From Lingula anatina (taxonomy: Eukaryota > Brachiopoda > Lingulata > Lingulida > Lingulidae), in assembly GCF_001039355.2 (NCBI RefSeq), contig NW_019776033.1, forward strand, positions 62,001 through 126,000: 64,000 bases of DNA, in the 5' to 3' direction. The translations under genes were made by a program, and so were the position numbers. The notes below the pieces were generated by a model. It had not been told where the DNA came from. It saw only the letters and a program-made list of their open reading frames with translations, and searched no databases. Positions 46,101 to 56,707 of this stretch are shown in pieces (positions within the stretch are counted from its first letter, which is position 1; every line of letters begins with the position of its first letter).

Positions 46101-47179
46101 AACCCCTGCAAGTTATCTAGCATATTGGTTTTGTCTCTATCTCTATTTAAATCACATCACAGATAAGAGTTTTAAAAAAAAACATATCTCTGTTGGTAAG
46201 AAAGGACGCCTTTCTGAGTGCTGTGATTCGACTCACGTTCCCTTTGCAAGTATAAAATCAGCCCCGGTGGGTTCGGGATGCAGATTAAAGTTTGATTAGC
46301 TCTCTTACTCCCGTGATCTGGATAAAAGTACGGGGGGGGGGAAGTGAGGAAGTGGCAAGCAGTTTGACAGCTGATAAATTCATCGCAATGTACCAGCAAC
46401 CCTGCATTTCTCACTTTAAAGATAATTAAAGTGCAACATGTTTCAATGCACACCTGTTATCGTGATCGCCAATGTTACGCGAATGACAGTGGCCGCATGT
46501 TTTACCGCATGATCTTAAAAAATAAATACAAACACCTGTTGTATATGTACACACGCTGTAGAATTATTAGAGAATGGGTGGCAACGCTTGACCGACTGGA
46601 TAGACAATTGATCAACTATTTGATCGGTGATCTAACAAATAAGGCGTACAAAATGTAAAGCAGGTTTAAAACCCTGTAACAGTGTTCGTCTTGCTGCTAA
46701 ATCTGTGACAGCTAAATCTAAAATATTTCAATGGCCGTTTGTTACAAAAAAATGCTTAATTATAAAACACCCTTTCTTTTTTTATTTCTCCAAATCTTTG
46801 TCTCCTTTCCTCGACACTCCCTGCTGACATTCTACAGAAAGACTTTCATAAAACCGCGCAAGAAGGTTAGTCATCCGTTGTTCATAATTCTCACCCTTTT
46901 TCTCATTCCGTTTCCCACCTCTTTGTGCAATGTCACTCAACGAAAACAAACAAACAAAAAACGCAAAGAAAGTAGGATAAGCCTCACAGAAAACAAAAAA
47001 CGCTTTTCCTCCAAAAAGCCAAAATCACTCCCAACACCGACTTTTACATTTTCGTAAATAGCTTAATCAATAATAATTTGCTAGCGCTTGGCCGATATGA
47101 AGAAGCATATTAAAAGCAAGCCAGCGGTATATTCACCTGGCGGTGACCGGTTCCCTAACAATGATTTCAACTCCGCCAT
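30916..47179 (-). CDS. SLC4-family sodium/bicarbonate cotransporter
   Basis: Plasma-membrane HCO3-/CO3 2- transporter, probably Na+-coupled. Nineteen - strand exons sum to 3270 nt (1089 aa), all GT-AG with matching phases. The cytosolic domain has [46 protein letters not shown] and [20 protein letters not shown]. The membrane domain starts near residue 450 with RLFGG-type [26 protein letters not shown], and [13 protein letters not shown] long extracellular loop holds cysteines in CFC, GC and GC plus sequons NVT, NMT, NAT, NYT; then [50 protein letters not shown]. The four-Cys glycosylated loop is typical of Na+-coupled SLC4 (NBC/NDCBE) and not of AE1-3. I cannot choose between electrogenic and electroneutral types. 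Confidence 0.95.
31306..31407 (-). CDS. SLC4 exon ([14 protein letters not shown])
   Basis: Acceptor TCTTGCAG, donor GCAGAA|GTAAGG. Reads [20 protein letters not shown] and [14 protein letters not shown], the end of the membrane domain. Confidence 0.94.
32010..32186 (-). CDS. SLC4 exon ([16 protein letters not shown])
   Basis: Acceptor ATTTCTAG, donor TTGATG|GTAAGG. Reads [20 protein letters not shown] and [20 protein letters not shown]. Confidence 0.95.
32499..32716. mobile_element. MITE family C, diverged copy (SLC4 intron)
   Basis: Ends GGCTCTGTTCACAACTTAGC and the complement of GGCCAGGGCTCC, TTA on both sides. Inner CTCAAATATAGCTCGACCCAC matches family C. Includes an 18-T run. Confidence 0.6.
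32755..32823 (-). CDS. SLC4 exon ([12 protein letters not shown])
   Basis: Acceptor GTTTTAG, donor AAAGAG|GTAGGT. Reads [20 protein letters not shown]; only 23 codons, too short for simple frame scans. Confidence 0.94.
33264..33377. mobile_element. MITE subfamily B, short copy (SLC4 intron)
   Basis: 114 bp; TAA both sides; ends GGGCTCATTCCCAATGAAAC and the complement of AACATTGGGAATGGGCCC. Deleted relative to the ~250-bp copies. Confidence 0.8.
33397..33469 (-). CDS. SLC4 exon (REQRVTG)
   Basis: Acceptor TTATTCCAG, donor CTCAAC|GTAAGA. Reads [20 protein letters not shown]. Confidence 0.94.
33717..33895 (-). CDS. SLC4 exon (KGCGYHLD...[11 protein letters not shown])
   Basis: Acceptor ACTTCTAG, donor GTGAG|GTGTGT. 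Reads [20 protein letters not shown] and [17 protein letters not shown], ending [12 protein letters not shown]. Confidence 0.95.
34679..34837 (-). CDS. SLC4 exon ([15 protein letters not shown])
   Basis: Acceptor ACATTTGTAG, donor CTGAAG|GTAATA. Reads [20 protein letters not shown] and [19 protein letters not shown]. Confidence 0.96.
35031..35144 (-). CDS. SLC4 exon ([14 protein letters not shown])
   Basis: Acceptor CCCATTCAG, donor TTCCAG|GTACGG. Reads [20 protein letters not shown] and KLSVPTKFQ. Confidence 0.95.
35199..35296. repeat. Two-unit tandem duplication, 49 bp (SLC4 intron)
   Basis: Units 35199-35247 and 35248-35296, each beginning TTATTTCAATTTTTGAT and ending AATCCAAACAAACA; very similar, so recent. 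Confidence 0.85.
35792..36365 (-). CDS. SLC4 exon (TM4-TM6 with glycosylated extracellular loop)
   Basis: 574 nt; acceptor GTTGTAGAG|A (phase forces this AG, not the one 2 nt earlier), donor TCTAGG|GTAAGG. Includes [20 protein letters not shown], four loop cysteines and four N-x-T sequons, ending GSGYLPSR. Confidence 0.95.
36688..36821 (-). CDS. SLC4 exon (TM2-TM3 region)
   Basis: Acceptor GTTTCGTTCAG, donor TGCAA|GTAAGT. Codes [20 protein letters not shown], the conserved substrate-site region. Confidence 0.95.
37117..37291 (-). CDS. SLC4 exon (TM1)
   Basis: Acceptor TTATTCCAG, donor CATATG|GTAAGA. Reads [20 protein letters not shown] and [20 protein letters not shown]. Confidence 0.95.
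37757..37908 (-). CDS. SLC4 exon (charged linker)
   Basis: Acceptor AATATACAG, donor GGAAA|GTAAGT. His/Glu-rich: [20 protein letters not shown], just before the membrane domain. Confidence 0.92.
39451..39597 (-). CDS. SLC4 exon ([10 protein letters not shown])
   Basis: Acceptor TTAATCCAG, donor TCACAG|GTATGT. Reads [20 protein letters not shown] and [16 protein letters not shown]. Confidence 0.95.
39906..40157 (-). CDS. SLC4 exon ([10 protein letters not shown]...[10 protein letters not shown])
   Basis: Acceptor CTGTCTTCCAG, donor GACGAG|GTGAGG. Contains [20 protein letters not shown] and [14 protein letters not shown], the most conserved cytosolic motif of SLC4 bicarbonate transporters. 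Confidence 0.96.
40536..40771 (-). CDS. SLC4 exon (acidic linker)
   Basis: Acceptor CTCCCTAG, donor TACAAG|GTAATA. Reads [18 protein letters not shown], then a long Asp/Glu-rich run ([12 protein letters not shown]), ending LALSNLYK. Confidence 0.92.
41449..41701. mobile_element. MITE subfamily B, full copy (SLC4 intron)
   Basis: 253 bp; ends GGGCACCTTCCCAATGAAAC and the complement of GTTTCATTGGGAAAGAGCCC. Long inverted arms with CTACGTAGATCGATCCAACTC and its complement. Confidence 0.8.
41775..41918. repeat. Two-unit tandem repeat, 72 bp, next to the microexon
   Basis: Units 41775-41846 and 41847-41918 begin TAGACTCACAATTG and end TTTAGACCCTC. Each contains an inverted pair CACAATTG / ATAATTGTG. 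It ends 6 bp before the candidate microexon (- strand: just downstream of its donor). Confidence 0.85.
41925..41951 (-). CDS. Candidate 27-nt cassette microexon in the SLC4 gene
   Basis: Strong acceptor CTTTTCTGTTTCAG at 41952 and donor GGTGG|GTAGAC. Inclusion keeps frame between exons 43067 and 40771 and adds [10 protein letters not shown] in place of T. RSRANS fits an R-x-R-x-x-S kinase site. Optional by nature: skipping it also keeps the frame. Confidence 0.5.
43067..43231 (-). CDS. SLC4 exon ([10 protein letters not shown])
   Basis: Acceptor TTATTCCAG, donor CCCCAA|GTATGT. Reads [20 protein letters not shown], then a His/Lys-rich [12 protein letters not shown] stretch. Confidence 0.93.
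43648..43808 (-). CDS. SLC4 exon ([12 protein letters not shown])
   Basis: Acceptor GTATTTCAG, donor TTCCG|GTAAGT. Codes [20 protein letters not shown] and [20 protein letters not shown], a highly conserved SLC4 block. Confidence 0.95.
44899..45067 (-). CDS. SLC4 exon (N-terminal cytosolic domain)
   Basis: Acceptor CTTACAG, donor GCAAG|GTAGGC. Reads [20 protein letters not shown]... to EHEEWMETA. Shared by both candidate N-termini. Confidence 0.9.
45068..47136. other. SLC4 intron 1
   Basis: AT-rich, no further exon recognised. Short frames at 45.4, 46.4 and 46.7 kb have no protein character. Confidence 0.5.
47137..47179 (-). CDS. SLC4 exon 1a (start codon, short N-terminus)
   Basis: ATG at 47179; reads [14 protein letters not shown] and ends phase 1 at CCAG|GTGAAT, which joins exactly to the exon at 45067 (...[12 protein letters not shown]). 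Chosen as start because it is phase-compatible and has an initiator Met, and no earlier acceptor is needed. Confidence 0.72.
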
Positions 47180-48381
47180 GCTCTGGTGCCTTCAAAACAC
47201 ACACTGTGTCTGAGTTGCACGCAAACCATGCTTTGCGACCACGACAGTCGTACAACCTTTGCTCCCTCAAACGATTGTATATCTATAGAGTGGCATGAAG
47301 TCAGGCCACACAACAGGGTCTCCGTGTCTAATCGTTACTATAAATTGACAAATCTGCATAACGTGATTTTAACCGACTTTTTTTTACATGTAATCTATGT
47401 GCAAACAACCCCCTGGCCGTGACAAGGTCTAATGCAAAAGCAGTCATGCCATTTCACATAAGAGGCATATTTGGTAAACACACGTCTTAAAACGATGTAT
47501 ATTGAAACGAGATATCATAATGATTACCATGAGAGGACTGGCTTTATTAAATATTCTTACAGCCTATACATGCTTACATGCCCTATCAAGCAGTTAAATA
47601 AAAAAAAAATTCGCGGGTATGAATACATGTGCGCGTGTAAGTGTACAGATTTTAGTGTCTGGGGTTGACCTATCACAGATACCTGTTGTACATATAATGG
47701 CAATATTTATAACACCCATGTTAATACATGTACATGTAGATCTATGCATGTTTTTTCGTTGTTTATATAACTCAAAGAACAGACTTACAACATCACGGAT
47801 AGACCTTGCTCCCACTCACTTGGCTCACTCATATTCGAAGTCGTGAACACAGTGGATCACATGGTGATGAAACTTAGCTGGGTCATTCTCCATGATGTAT
47901 AACCTACTGAGTTGACTTGCGTCGTGATTATAACAAGATTTATACCAAAAATTTTATATCACAATTAATTAATAGTCTGGGGAACAGGTGTAAGCTGCTA
48001 AAACAAGACCAATGCCATTTTCTGTAGAAACGCCGGAAACGCTTATGGTCCATAGACGTCTTAATCTTAACCTACATTTAGGTACATTCAGATATTTCAT
48101 GTTTCAAGCTTCTGTATTTAAAGGGTGACAAAAATTACTTTTTATCGGGTTGTCACGTACATGCTCCCGATACTTGACAGTTAGCAAATAATACGAAAAT
48201 ACATTTACACACATTGAGCAGGAACACGTGACGTGCTTGCTTCTACTACAAGTTACCACGCTTAATTGCATAATAAGAAAATACCCACTGTCACTAGGCC
48301 ATTCGCCGATCCATGATTTCATCCGTTTCATGCTTGAATCTCAGTAATATCCTAGGTCTACCAACCGCATGAAATATATTG

Positions 48382-48606
48382 TTATGTACCCTGGCAATTA
48401 ATATACCGCGCTCTGGAAGCGCGTGTACTTGTTACTAAACTCGCTGCTACAGGGAAAATTATGCGCACCGCCTGCACCTGTATTCCGGGGACTTTGCCAT
48501 GACCTTGAGCAAATGCCATGGTGATCGCTATAAGAAATGCGGCAACCTGAGCGAAGATATAACAGGGAATAAGGTGAATTCCGTAGAGGAATACACTTAC
48601 TTTCAT
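48382..48606 (-). CDS. Weak candidate: small secreted peptide
   Basis: ATGAAA is followed at once by a perfect donor GTAAGT, and 54 nt later comes acceptor ATCTTCGCTCAG. The spliced product MK-VAAFLIAITMAFAQ-GHGKVPGIQ has a textbook signal peptide and a second donor CAG|GTGCAG at 48478. Unspliced, the 74-codon frame is also open. The intron would be unusually short and no further exon is found. Confidence 0.28.
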   Translation of the reverse strand: MKVSVFLYGIHLIPCYIFAQVAAFLIAITMAFAQGHGKVPGIQVQAVRIIFPVAASLVTSTRASRARYINCQGT

Positions 48607-50689
48607 CTACGTGAAGGAAAAAACTGGAGCACGACCAGTTTATGCTCCTTCAACATCATTATTTCATGATTTATTATAACTGTTTTGCATCTGTCTGAGA
48701 GTAGGTTGCCTATTTCATCACTGCAACATAAACATGTAAGAGCCGATAAATGATTTTGATGAAATGGTTAAAAACTCATTTGTGGGCAAAATAATCTTAC
48801 ATTAAATAGTCATACATTTTCTTTTAATAACCCAGGCCAAAACTACCCCCACCCCCCATCCCCCCATACACGTATAACCAAGCAGACGAGCCATGACTGC
48901 CTCTAATGTGATCTACTCTTCAAGACTTGCCTTTCTTGAGCCCCTGCTATTTCTTTTTCAGGAATAACCCCATTTCTTTACCTGCCCTTACTCGCTCTCC
49001 TTTTCCCTTCAATGTGGTTCATCTGAAATCCCATGTCTACAATCCTATAAACGAGTTTTCTCAAACTAAAATATTCGGAATTACTTCTTCTTTAAACCAT
49101 GTTTTTATCGTTTTATTAAGTATTTTCTTTGTTTGTTTTTTAGTCGTTCTTTTCATAGTATGCCTTTGCATGTTTATCTTCAAACTTGCATTACCTTTAT
49201 TTCTTCAAAATCAGCGATTGTCATCTGCGTCATCTCTACTCATCTTTATTCAAGATCTCTTTACTTTCGTTTCTCAAAACTTCTGTTTTTCCCAGACTGA
49301 CTCAATTTCCAATTTTCAACATTTTCCTTTAACCACTAGGTTACCCTTCCAAAATGCTTCTCAACTTTTGTCTGCCAACTAATCCACTCAACAAACGCGG
49401 TAGGCTTGGCTTTTTATCTCATATTACTATAACCCAGGGTCCATCAATGTCCCCTAGCTATAGCTTACGGCAGTGACACAAAGGTCTGTGGGGACATTCT
49501 TTAATGAAAGAAGTTGAATCTAATTTGAAAACCATTCAAGCGGGTGGCATCAAGATTTAAACGTTTTTCCCGTAAGTGCGCTGCAACACAGAAGCGTCCT
49601 AAGTCGGGAGTATAGGGTCCATTATGAAAGAAGCGACATCTAATGCCTCATGACATTGGGGCATTGATAATGTTGGCGACAAAGTACCTCAAACTGAGCA
49701 CTCTCTTTTATTCATGGGTGTCTTCTTCAGGACTTGAATTCTTAAGAACTTCAGGTATTGATCCATATATCACCGCCCCATGCAGATGAGGTGGCCGAGA
49801 GACTCACGCCCCCGGCACACCTTGAAAAGTACTAGCGAGAGAGGAACATACATGAAAATAAAGGAGTATTTATGTTACCTTCCTTGCCTCAGATGATATT
49901 TAAAAAAGATATCAACAGTGACTGCGGTGTTCAACCAGTGAAGCATAACTATTTCATAAAGAAAATATTATTAAAAAAGTTTTTTGTATTATTTTTAATC
50001 CTGCGAAGTCTATTAGAATTCAATTAAGCTGAAACAGCACATGTTATGTAGGACTTAAGGCATTGGCTGTCGTAATAGAACCGAACTAGCATAGAGCACA
50101 GAAATAGACAATTCATCAAATACGCCGTTGGCCAAATAACGAAATCAGAGAGAGAGATGAGAAATCCAGTTTAGTTACAAAACATGTTTGAGTAAGCATC
50201 GCGTATCAAATTCGGTAGAAATCCAACGGAAGAAAGTTCTCGTCGTTACTCAACCAGATGAAACTATCAAGGTCACTCAAGAAGCGCCCATATTAAAAGT
50301 AACAGACGCGGCGCGTTATCAATGGAAAAACTGAAACAGGACTCGGTGGTCATTAGTTGAGTGTTGCGATAAATCGATCACGAGTCCTCAGTAAGATACC
50401 CGAATTTTAAAAAGACGTGAGCTGCGCGTGTTCCGGTCGCTTCTCTGGTGGCGACTCTCTTAATGTCCCTATGACTTCATGTAGAAACCCTTTAGGATCC
50501 ATAATATTTTTAGTTGTGAGAACGCAATTGATCTCGGCTACTGCTTCGGTGTGTTTTTCATAAGTACTAAAAATAAAAGAACAGAACGGATTTCTTCTGG
50601 TGCTGTCCGTCCCTTTTTCGAGCTTTTAAGAAACGTCGCAATGGACGATCCATGAAGCCTTCGAGGGTTGGGTATACCGTGTACTTTAA

Positions 50690-50904
50690 CACCCCATTTC
50701 CATAGATTAGATCGACCTACTTTAGATCGACCTAACTCCCTGGGGGTTCACGCTAAATAGCTGTCAGCCGGGCGGACACGAAAGTTAATTACCCTCTTAC
50801 AGCTTGTAGTAGGCGGGACGGACATTTAAGTCGGATTATCTGAAAGTAATCCAGTGAGACTCCCCGCGTGGATAGATCGATCTAAAATCTATGGGAATAG
50901 AGCC
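50690..50904 (+). mobile_element. MITE subfamily A, copy 3
   Basis: Ends CACCCCATTTCCATAGATTA and the complement of ATCTATGGGAATAGAGCC. Shares GACCTAACTCCCTGGGGGTT and GGATAGATCGATCTAAAATC with copies 2 and 4. Confidence 0.8.
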
Positions 50905-52525
50905 TTAGTTAGTGATCCGTAAATGAAAGATCATTCTAGATCTTGTGACTTTTGACATCCAGGCAACGTCTTTATGTGTCTGATATTGTAGCTTGGGAAA
51001 CGGGGATAGAATGTCGTACAACTAAACGAAGAATATCCGATAGAAAGACCTGTTACAATAACAAAGAAAAAAATACATAGGCTTGGTTTTCCGACCCCCA
51101 CGATCTTTCTCTATGGAAAAACACGGCTTTCAAACTGAAAATATGTCGTGTCATGTATATGATTTACGGTCTTAAGAAGTAAATTAAATTAAATTAGAAC
51201 AGATTAAGGTAACTAAAAAGAAATGTTGAAGGTGCGGCTTAGCACTGATACGTGTATCGAGTGTTTACCCTGAGGGTCGATGCTCCTGTATAAAGCGACA
51301 TTTGTGTGTGTTTCTTTTTTATACATACTTTGTAAATCAAAGAAACACCTTTTTGGTGCATATCGTTTTTTCTCTGCGTGAACAAAGCGTGATACACCGA
51401 ACATGTGTTTTGTGCATCCAGATCTGTGATGCATGGTCCCTTGTACCGCATGCAGTTATGTGACGAATGATACCTTTAATACAATTTGACAGAGATATTA
51501 TATATATGCAAAGATATGTGAGTCAAATTTTTTTTTTTTTTTAGGTGAAACGCATTCATGCCCATGACGAATTACGAGAGCAGGAAATACCAAATAGAAG
51601 AGACACATAAGATAGGAACGGGCGTAACTTGAAAATAAAAACACATTATGATGTTTATCTCCTACTTTTTCTAAACAACCGTATGCAACTTGTGAAAGTG
51701 TCATTTAATGGAAAAGAATCACAATGGTTTTTAAAATAGCATTTTAAAGCTTCAACTTTTAGTTCGTAATTTGTAACTCCACCCTGTCCGTGTTTTAAAC
51801 CATGGTAGTTGCTAATCACGCGTGAGAGCACGTGACCATGCATGAAAGAAAGAAAGAAAAAAAGAAAGAAAAAAGAAGGATTTTTTTCTTAAGAGACTTG
51901 TACAAAAGGCATATGAACTATACACGTCCTAACACGTATCCTTATCCAAGGTTATCAATCGATAGCCTATTTAGATTACAAAGATATAATGATATATGTT
52001 TGGGTTTTAAATAAAATTTTCTGGTCCCGTGTGAGGAAGCGGGACGCCACACTGAGTTAACGGAGTCATCGACGCCCTCTAAAATGAAGATAAAGCCTAA
52101 AATGCTCTTATGAAAATAAATATGCAGTTTATATTCAGCTTTCTCGTAAGACTGATGTGTTCGGATCATTTCTATTAAACTGCAGTTGAACTTGCACACA
52201 TCGGGTTGTCATACCCGTCATCACCCTAAAACCCTCTCAGTACCCAAACCTCTAAAATTACAACGCCCAAATTTATTCAGCCACCATTAATAATTTTACC
52301 CATATGGACCCCCCCCCCCCTCCAAAAGTCTGATAGATCTTGTCTAAACCTTATTCCAATTGCTCTCCCCCCATTTTGGGTGATATTTATTTACTGTCGT
52401 GAGAAAATTGCATGTTTGCTCTCAATAATATTTACTTTAAAGAGCTATTTAGCAGTCATTATCTTGTAAGAGGGATAGCACGTATCGCGGTGACGAATCG
52501 CGGGGAGGGACGCTATAATACATAC

Positions 52526-52626
52526 TTTTGGCGACGTCGAATTCACGGACTACTGTATCCTCTTTCTGTGTAAAATTGGACTGAGTTACATCAGATGCCT
52601 CAACCAGTGAAACAGGACTTCCAAAT
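52526..52626 (-). CDS. Candidate alternative N-terminal exon of the SLC4 gene
   Basis: Acceptor TGAATTTCAG, donor GCCAAAA|GTATGT. Reads FGSPVSLVEASDVTQSNFTQ then KEDTVVREFDVAK and ends phase 1, exactly what the shared exon at 45067 needs. Placed 5.3 kb upstream of the exon 1a start, so it would belong to a transcript from a distal promoter. Confidence 0.6.
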
Positions 52627-53186
52627 CTGAAATTCATGCTTCTCTTGCAACATTCAGAGAACTCAATGTCAGCATGTTTACTTATTTATTTATTTTTTAT
52701 TTATTCATATTTTTGTACTAGAGAAACATGTGCATGATTGTGAAAGTATGCAGTGAGGCCCAGTGCAAACGACCGCTAAGAGAACAAAGAAGTTGAAAAA
52801 AATACGAAAAAAATTTAATAGAATGCCTACCACATATTTTACGCGCTCAGGAGCCATTATTTGTGTCTTTACAGATACGACATTTTAAGTGCCATCAAGA
52901 TTAAAGAATCCATTCTGGATGATAATGGGTTCTAGATGTTATGCAAGTGCCAATGCAAGTATTTTCATTGATCCAACACACCGCTGAGATGGATTCAATA
53001 AAATGGGATGCCACATTAGCGTCGTTTAGACCCATCGAAATATCCTGTTAACGTGGAGCATTCTTCACTGAACGCGTTCGACTGATGCAACAAATGGGGC
53101 AGGGTGACATAACGCGCGTTCCCCTGTCATAGCTAATGTCATAGCCAGGGCACGCGTCAGGGGGGCGAATGTGGGATCGGGTATTA

Positions 53187-53407
53187 GGGTTCGTTCACCA
53201 TGAATCCAACGCACTAGCTACTGGGGACACTCGCTGATGCAATCAGATTATAAGACCAACACGCTTCCTCTTTTTCCAGCATACTTGTATCATCAGCAGT
53301 TTTTTTTAATTCTATTCATTGCCAGGAGGAGGACTGTTAGTCTGCAAACCTGACTGCATTCAGCTTTAGCATTAGATAGGCCGACAAAATTTATTGTGAA
53401 CTGTCCC
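53187..53407. mobile_element. MITE subfamily B, diverged copy
   Basis: 221 bp with TTA on both sides (53184-53186, 53408-53410). Ends GGGTTCGTTCACCATGAATC and the complement of TTTATTGTGAACTGTCCC. Internal CTGGGGACACTCGCTGATGC matches other B copies. Confidence 0.72.
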
Positions 53408-54165
53408 TTAGACGACCAAACTTAATACGACCTTCGTGGGTCATTAGTCTCGACAGAAGGTGGGGCCCATTGTTGGGTGAACGCTTGCTGGTTACTATCT
53501 TAGCTTCAAACAAATTTCGACTCTAAAAGTGATGTTTTGTGCTCCACTGCCTATCAATTCCTGTGCATACTTTTCTTCAAATGCGTGTGATTATATAAAA
53601 TATAGATATCTGAAAAGGAATATAATCTATTGTAAGCTTCTGTTTTTATCTGTTCTGATACTCTGTGCTTATCCGTCAACAGTATATGCATGTAAATATG
53701 TTTTAGCAAGAGATTTATTTTAGAAATCTTAAGAAAAATAACACCTTCAAACACCCCGGCGTCTGTAAGCACGGCCCGAAGCCATCGTCAAGGATAGTAG
53801 TTATTTTCGTCAATATCTTTTTTCTATTATTATCATTTTGTGTTATTACCATAATCATTATCTTACCATGATATGGTTGAGTAACTAGAAGGTTATTCGC
53901 AAGTCATTTCATTCATGTGAATATAAAACATACCATGTGATACGACCACTTATAGCAGTCTAAGGATTCTTAATGTGTATAGTCTTACATAAGTATACAT
54001 TTCCTTAATCGACAAAAGTCCATTCATCTCTTTTGGAGTAAATAAGAATGGATAAAAAGATAAATCACGTTTTAGCGTGTGTTAAAAAATACAGTCCTGG
54101 TAAGCACCATCCTCTCCATTAGGAATATCCTAGCTTAGCGCTATGTATAATGCTGTAATTACACA

Positions 54166-54309
<144 letters not shown>

Positions 54310-54964
54310 TACACCGCTGTCGTTAAAACACGGTTGATTAATGACACTTTAATGGTGATCGTAAAAGGGCTGACCATGCCCTGGCCTTTTTTCCCCCTAT
54401 AAGTATGGTTAACTATGCATTAAACTGGCCTTATCATTCCCCCTCTCTCTCTGTTCTGTAGCCCTGAGGCAGATAAAACAGTTTATGCCTTACTTAAATT
54501 TTTTCAATATCTAAAGTAATTTCATTTATGTAATAATCCGAATGTGTAGAAAAGCCATTAACCGGTAAAATCTTAGTCGGCGTATGCCATTATCGAAATA
54601 GCCTGCAAAAGTATAATAAAACCTATGGACAAAGTGCAAAAAATTCTTCCACCAGTATCAAATATCTGGTCAGGCACTATCATCAATAGGGCTACTAGGC
54701 CATGTCACATTGGGAGAGTAGTGGGTCCACTTTATTTGAATTCAGCATCTCCACTGTTAACAATATGAATCTAGCGACACACATTCTGACACACATTCTT
54801 TGTCTGTTTGTGTGGGGATCGCCTATGGAGACCTTTTTAAATAAGAATCATCAGAGGATATAAGATCCAATCGCATTTTATCAAGAAAAGTACATTGATT
54901 TTCCATATGACATATGTACGCTCGTGCGTGCGGGTGCACAAGCACAGACACAAACTGACAGCCA

Positions 54965-54992
54965 GCCAGACAGACAGACAGACAGACAGACA
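54965..54992. repeat. Microsatellite (GACA)n
   Basis: About seven GACA units. Confidence 0.95.
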
Positions 54993-56636
54993 AACCCTTG
55001 CACACACAGAAACACACACTGGAGAATGCGAGTGTCATGCACGTGTCCATATACGAGCATGTTGTCCCTTGAAGAATATTGCCCAGTTCATGCTTTCGCA
55101 ACATAAAAAATAGGAACACTACATGCTGTTATGAAAAATTTTAGAAAAACTTGTTACTGATTATATTTCAGGCTGCTCAAATCGATCCGTCAAGTTCCCT
55201 AAGCTTAATGCTTACCCTTTCTATTGTGTATATGTACAGATATATTGCGCTGCTATTTTGTTTTCTGTTTCGGCCACTAAAAATAAACAAAAAAGGACCC
55301 CACAAGGTTTAATTCAAAGTTTCTCTTTTCATACGCGCTTCTATTGCATCTCATGGGTGAGTGCATGCGTTCCCCTCTGCAATATTTAATACATATAATC
55401 TTAAGAACATGATGTTACCGTCATCGCCGTTTCGATGTCAACGGCCTCAGAGTGACGTACGGAGACCGCTCACCCCCGCCCCCCCCCCAACAGCCCCTTA
55501 GCTGTTTAAGATCATGACGTTGTCATTTGTGTAAAAATTATGCGTCATGAAAGTTGTGCCCAACTTCAGCGCAGGAATATTTTTACATACTAACAATATT
55601 CTCCCCATTAGTGATGGAAATTTAACGTCAAAAGTGCACCACGCTCTTTTTCATTAGTGAGCACCCACCCTTCAAAATGACAAAATTATAGATACTCCTA
55701 TCTATGCAACGTGTCTTCACGTATGGAAGTCCCTTAAGGAAGAGAAAATCTACAGTCAAGTCACACTATCTGTAAAGGATGACCCCCCTTCCTCATTAAT
55801 AAGGATATCATTCTCTCTCAGTAACACCCGAAGCCCAATATTTCGTCACGAGATACATCTATACCCGGCTTCCTGAAGTTAAATGAAGAGCATGCGTAGA
55901 ACGCCGTCAAATTGCGTTCACGTGAAACGATCATTCTCGTCCTCCCATCATCTTTATCTAATTGCCTCGCGGACTGCTATGAATTATACAATATTGTGTG
56001 ACTGTTGCAGCCTCCAGATACGGGTCATTCCTTCCGATCTCAATTTTATCACCAAGCCCCCCTAAAGAAAAGATATGCAAAGGAAATAATATCATTAACT
56101 CTGCTAACTCTACCTTTGTAATACTCTTACTTCGCATTTGATATTTGACCACAATGCACTGTCAGAAAGCCTTTAATTTCAAAGGTGTTACCTTTGTTTC
56201 AATCCGAATATTACGAAAAATGACAAGTGGACGATGCAAAGAGACGCCGGAACTAGTGTCTACGTTTTTGCAGTAGGCGACATCCGCGATTGAAAAATGT
56301 ATGTGCGCTAGCGTAAGAGTTCATTTTCAATAAATAGCAAATCGTTTTAAGAAATAAGAGTCTTTGTTTAGATTTTCATTGATGCAAGTTGCTTTTCTCT
56401 AGGCACCCATTCAACACTTTTGAAAGATCAATTGAATAGAAGGTTGCAAGTTGTGCGAATATTAGCCCGCAACCTGGACACGGCCTGAATGCTCGAGTTG
56501 AAATACTGGCTTTTAAAGTTCGCCATGCATTTGCATCGAAATTCGCCCCAGTGGATTGTCACGACCATGTCCCACCTTAAGCTGCAGTCTAACGTACCTC
56601 ACATACCTTCATTTGCAACTTGACTTTTGTTTACCC

Positions 56637-56637
<1 letters not shown>

Positions 56638-56704
<67 letters not shown>
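56638..56704. repeat. Microsatellite (TC)n-(TG)n
   Basis: About 16 TC units followed by about 17 TG units. Confidence 0.98.

Positions 56705-56707
<3 letters not shown>

Larger units (their letters stand above)
47180..52525. other. Region upstream of SLC4 exon 1a / intron of the distal transcript
   Basis: Holds a weak secreted-peptide candidate at 48.4-48.6 kb and a subfamily A MITE at 50.7 kb. The 151-codon + frame at 48927-49382 lies in a pyrimidine-rich stretch and is not credible. Confidence 0.45.

Noticed and set aside
46172-46453. Possible tRNA B-box-like GATTCGACTC near 46222
   Set aside because: No matching A-box or cloverleaf arms could be laid out around it.
48927-49382. 151-codon + strand hydrophobic frame
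   Set aside because: Pyrimidine-rich strand gives Phe/Leu/Ser-rich translation by composition; no start context, domain or splice structure.
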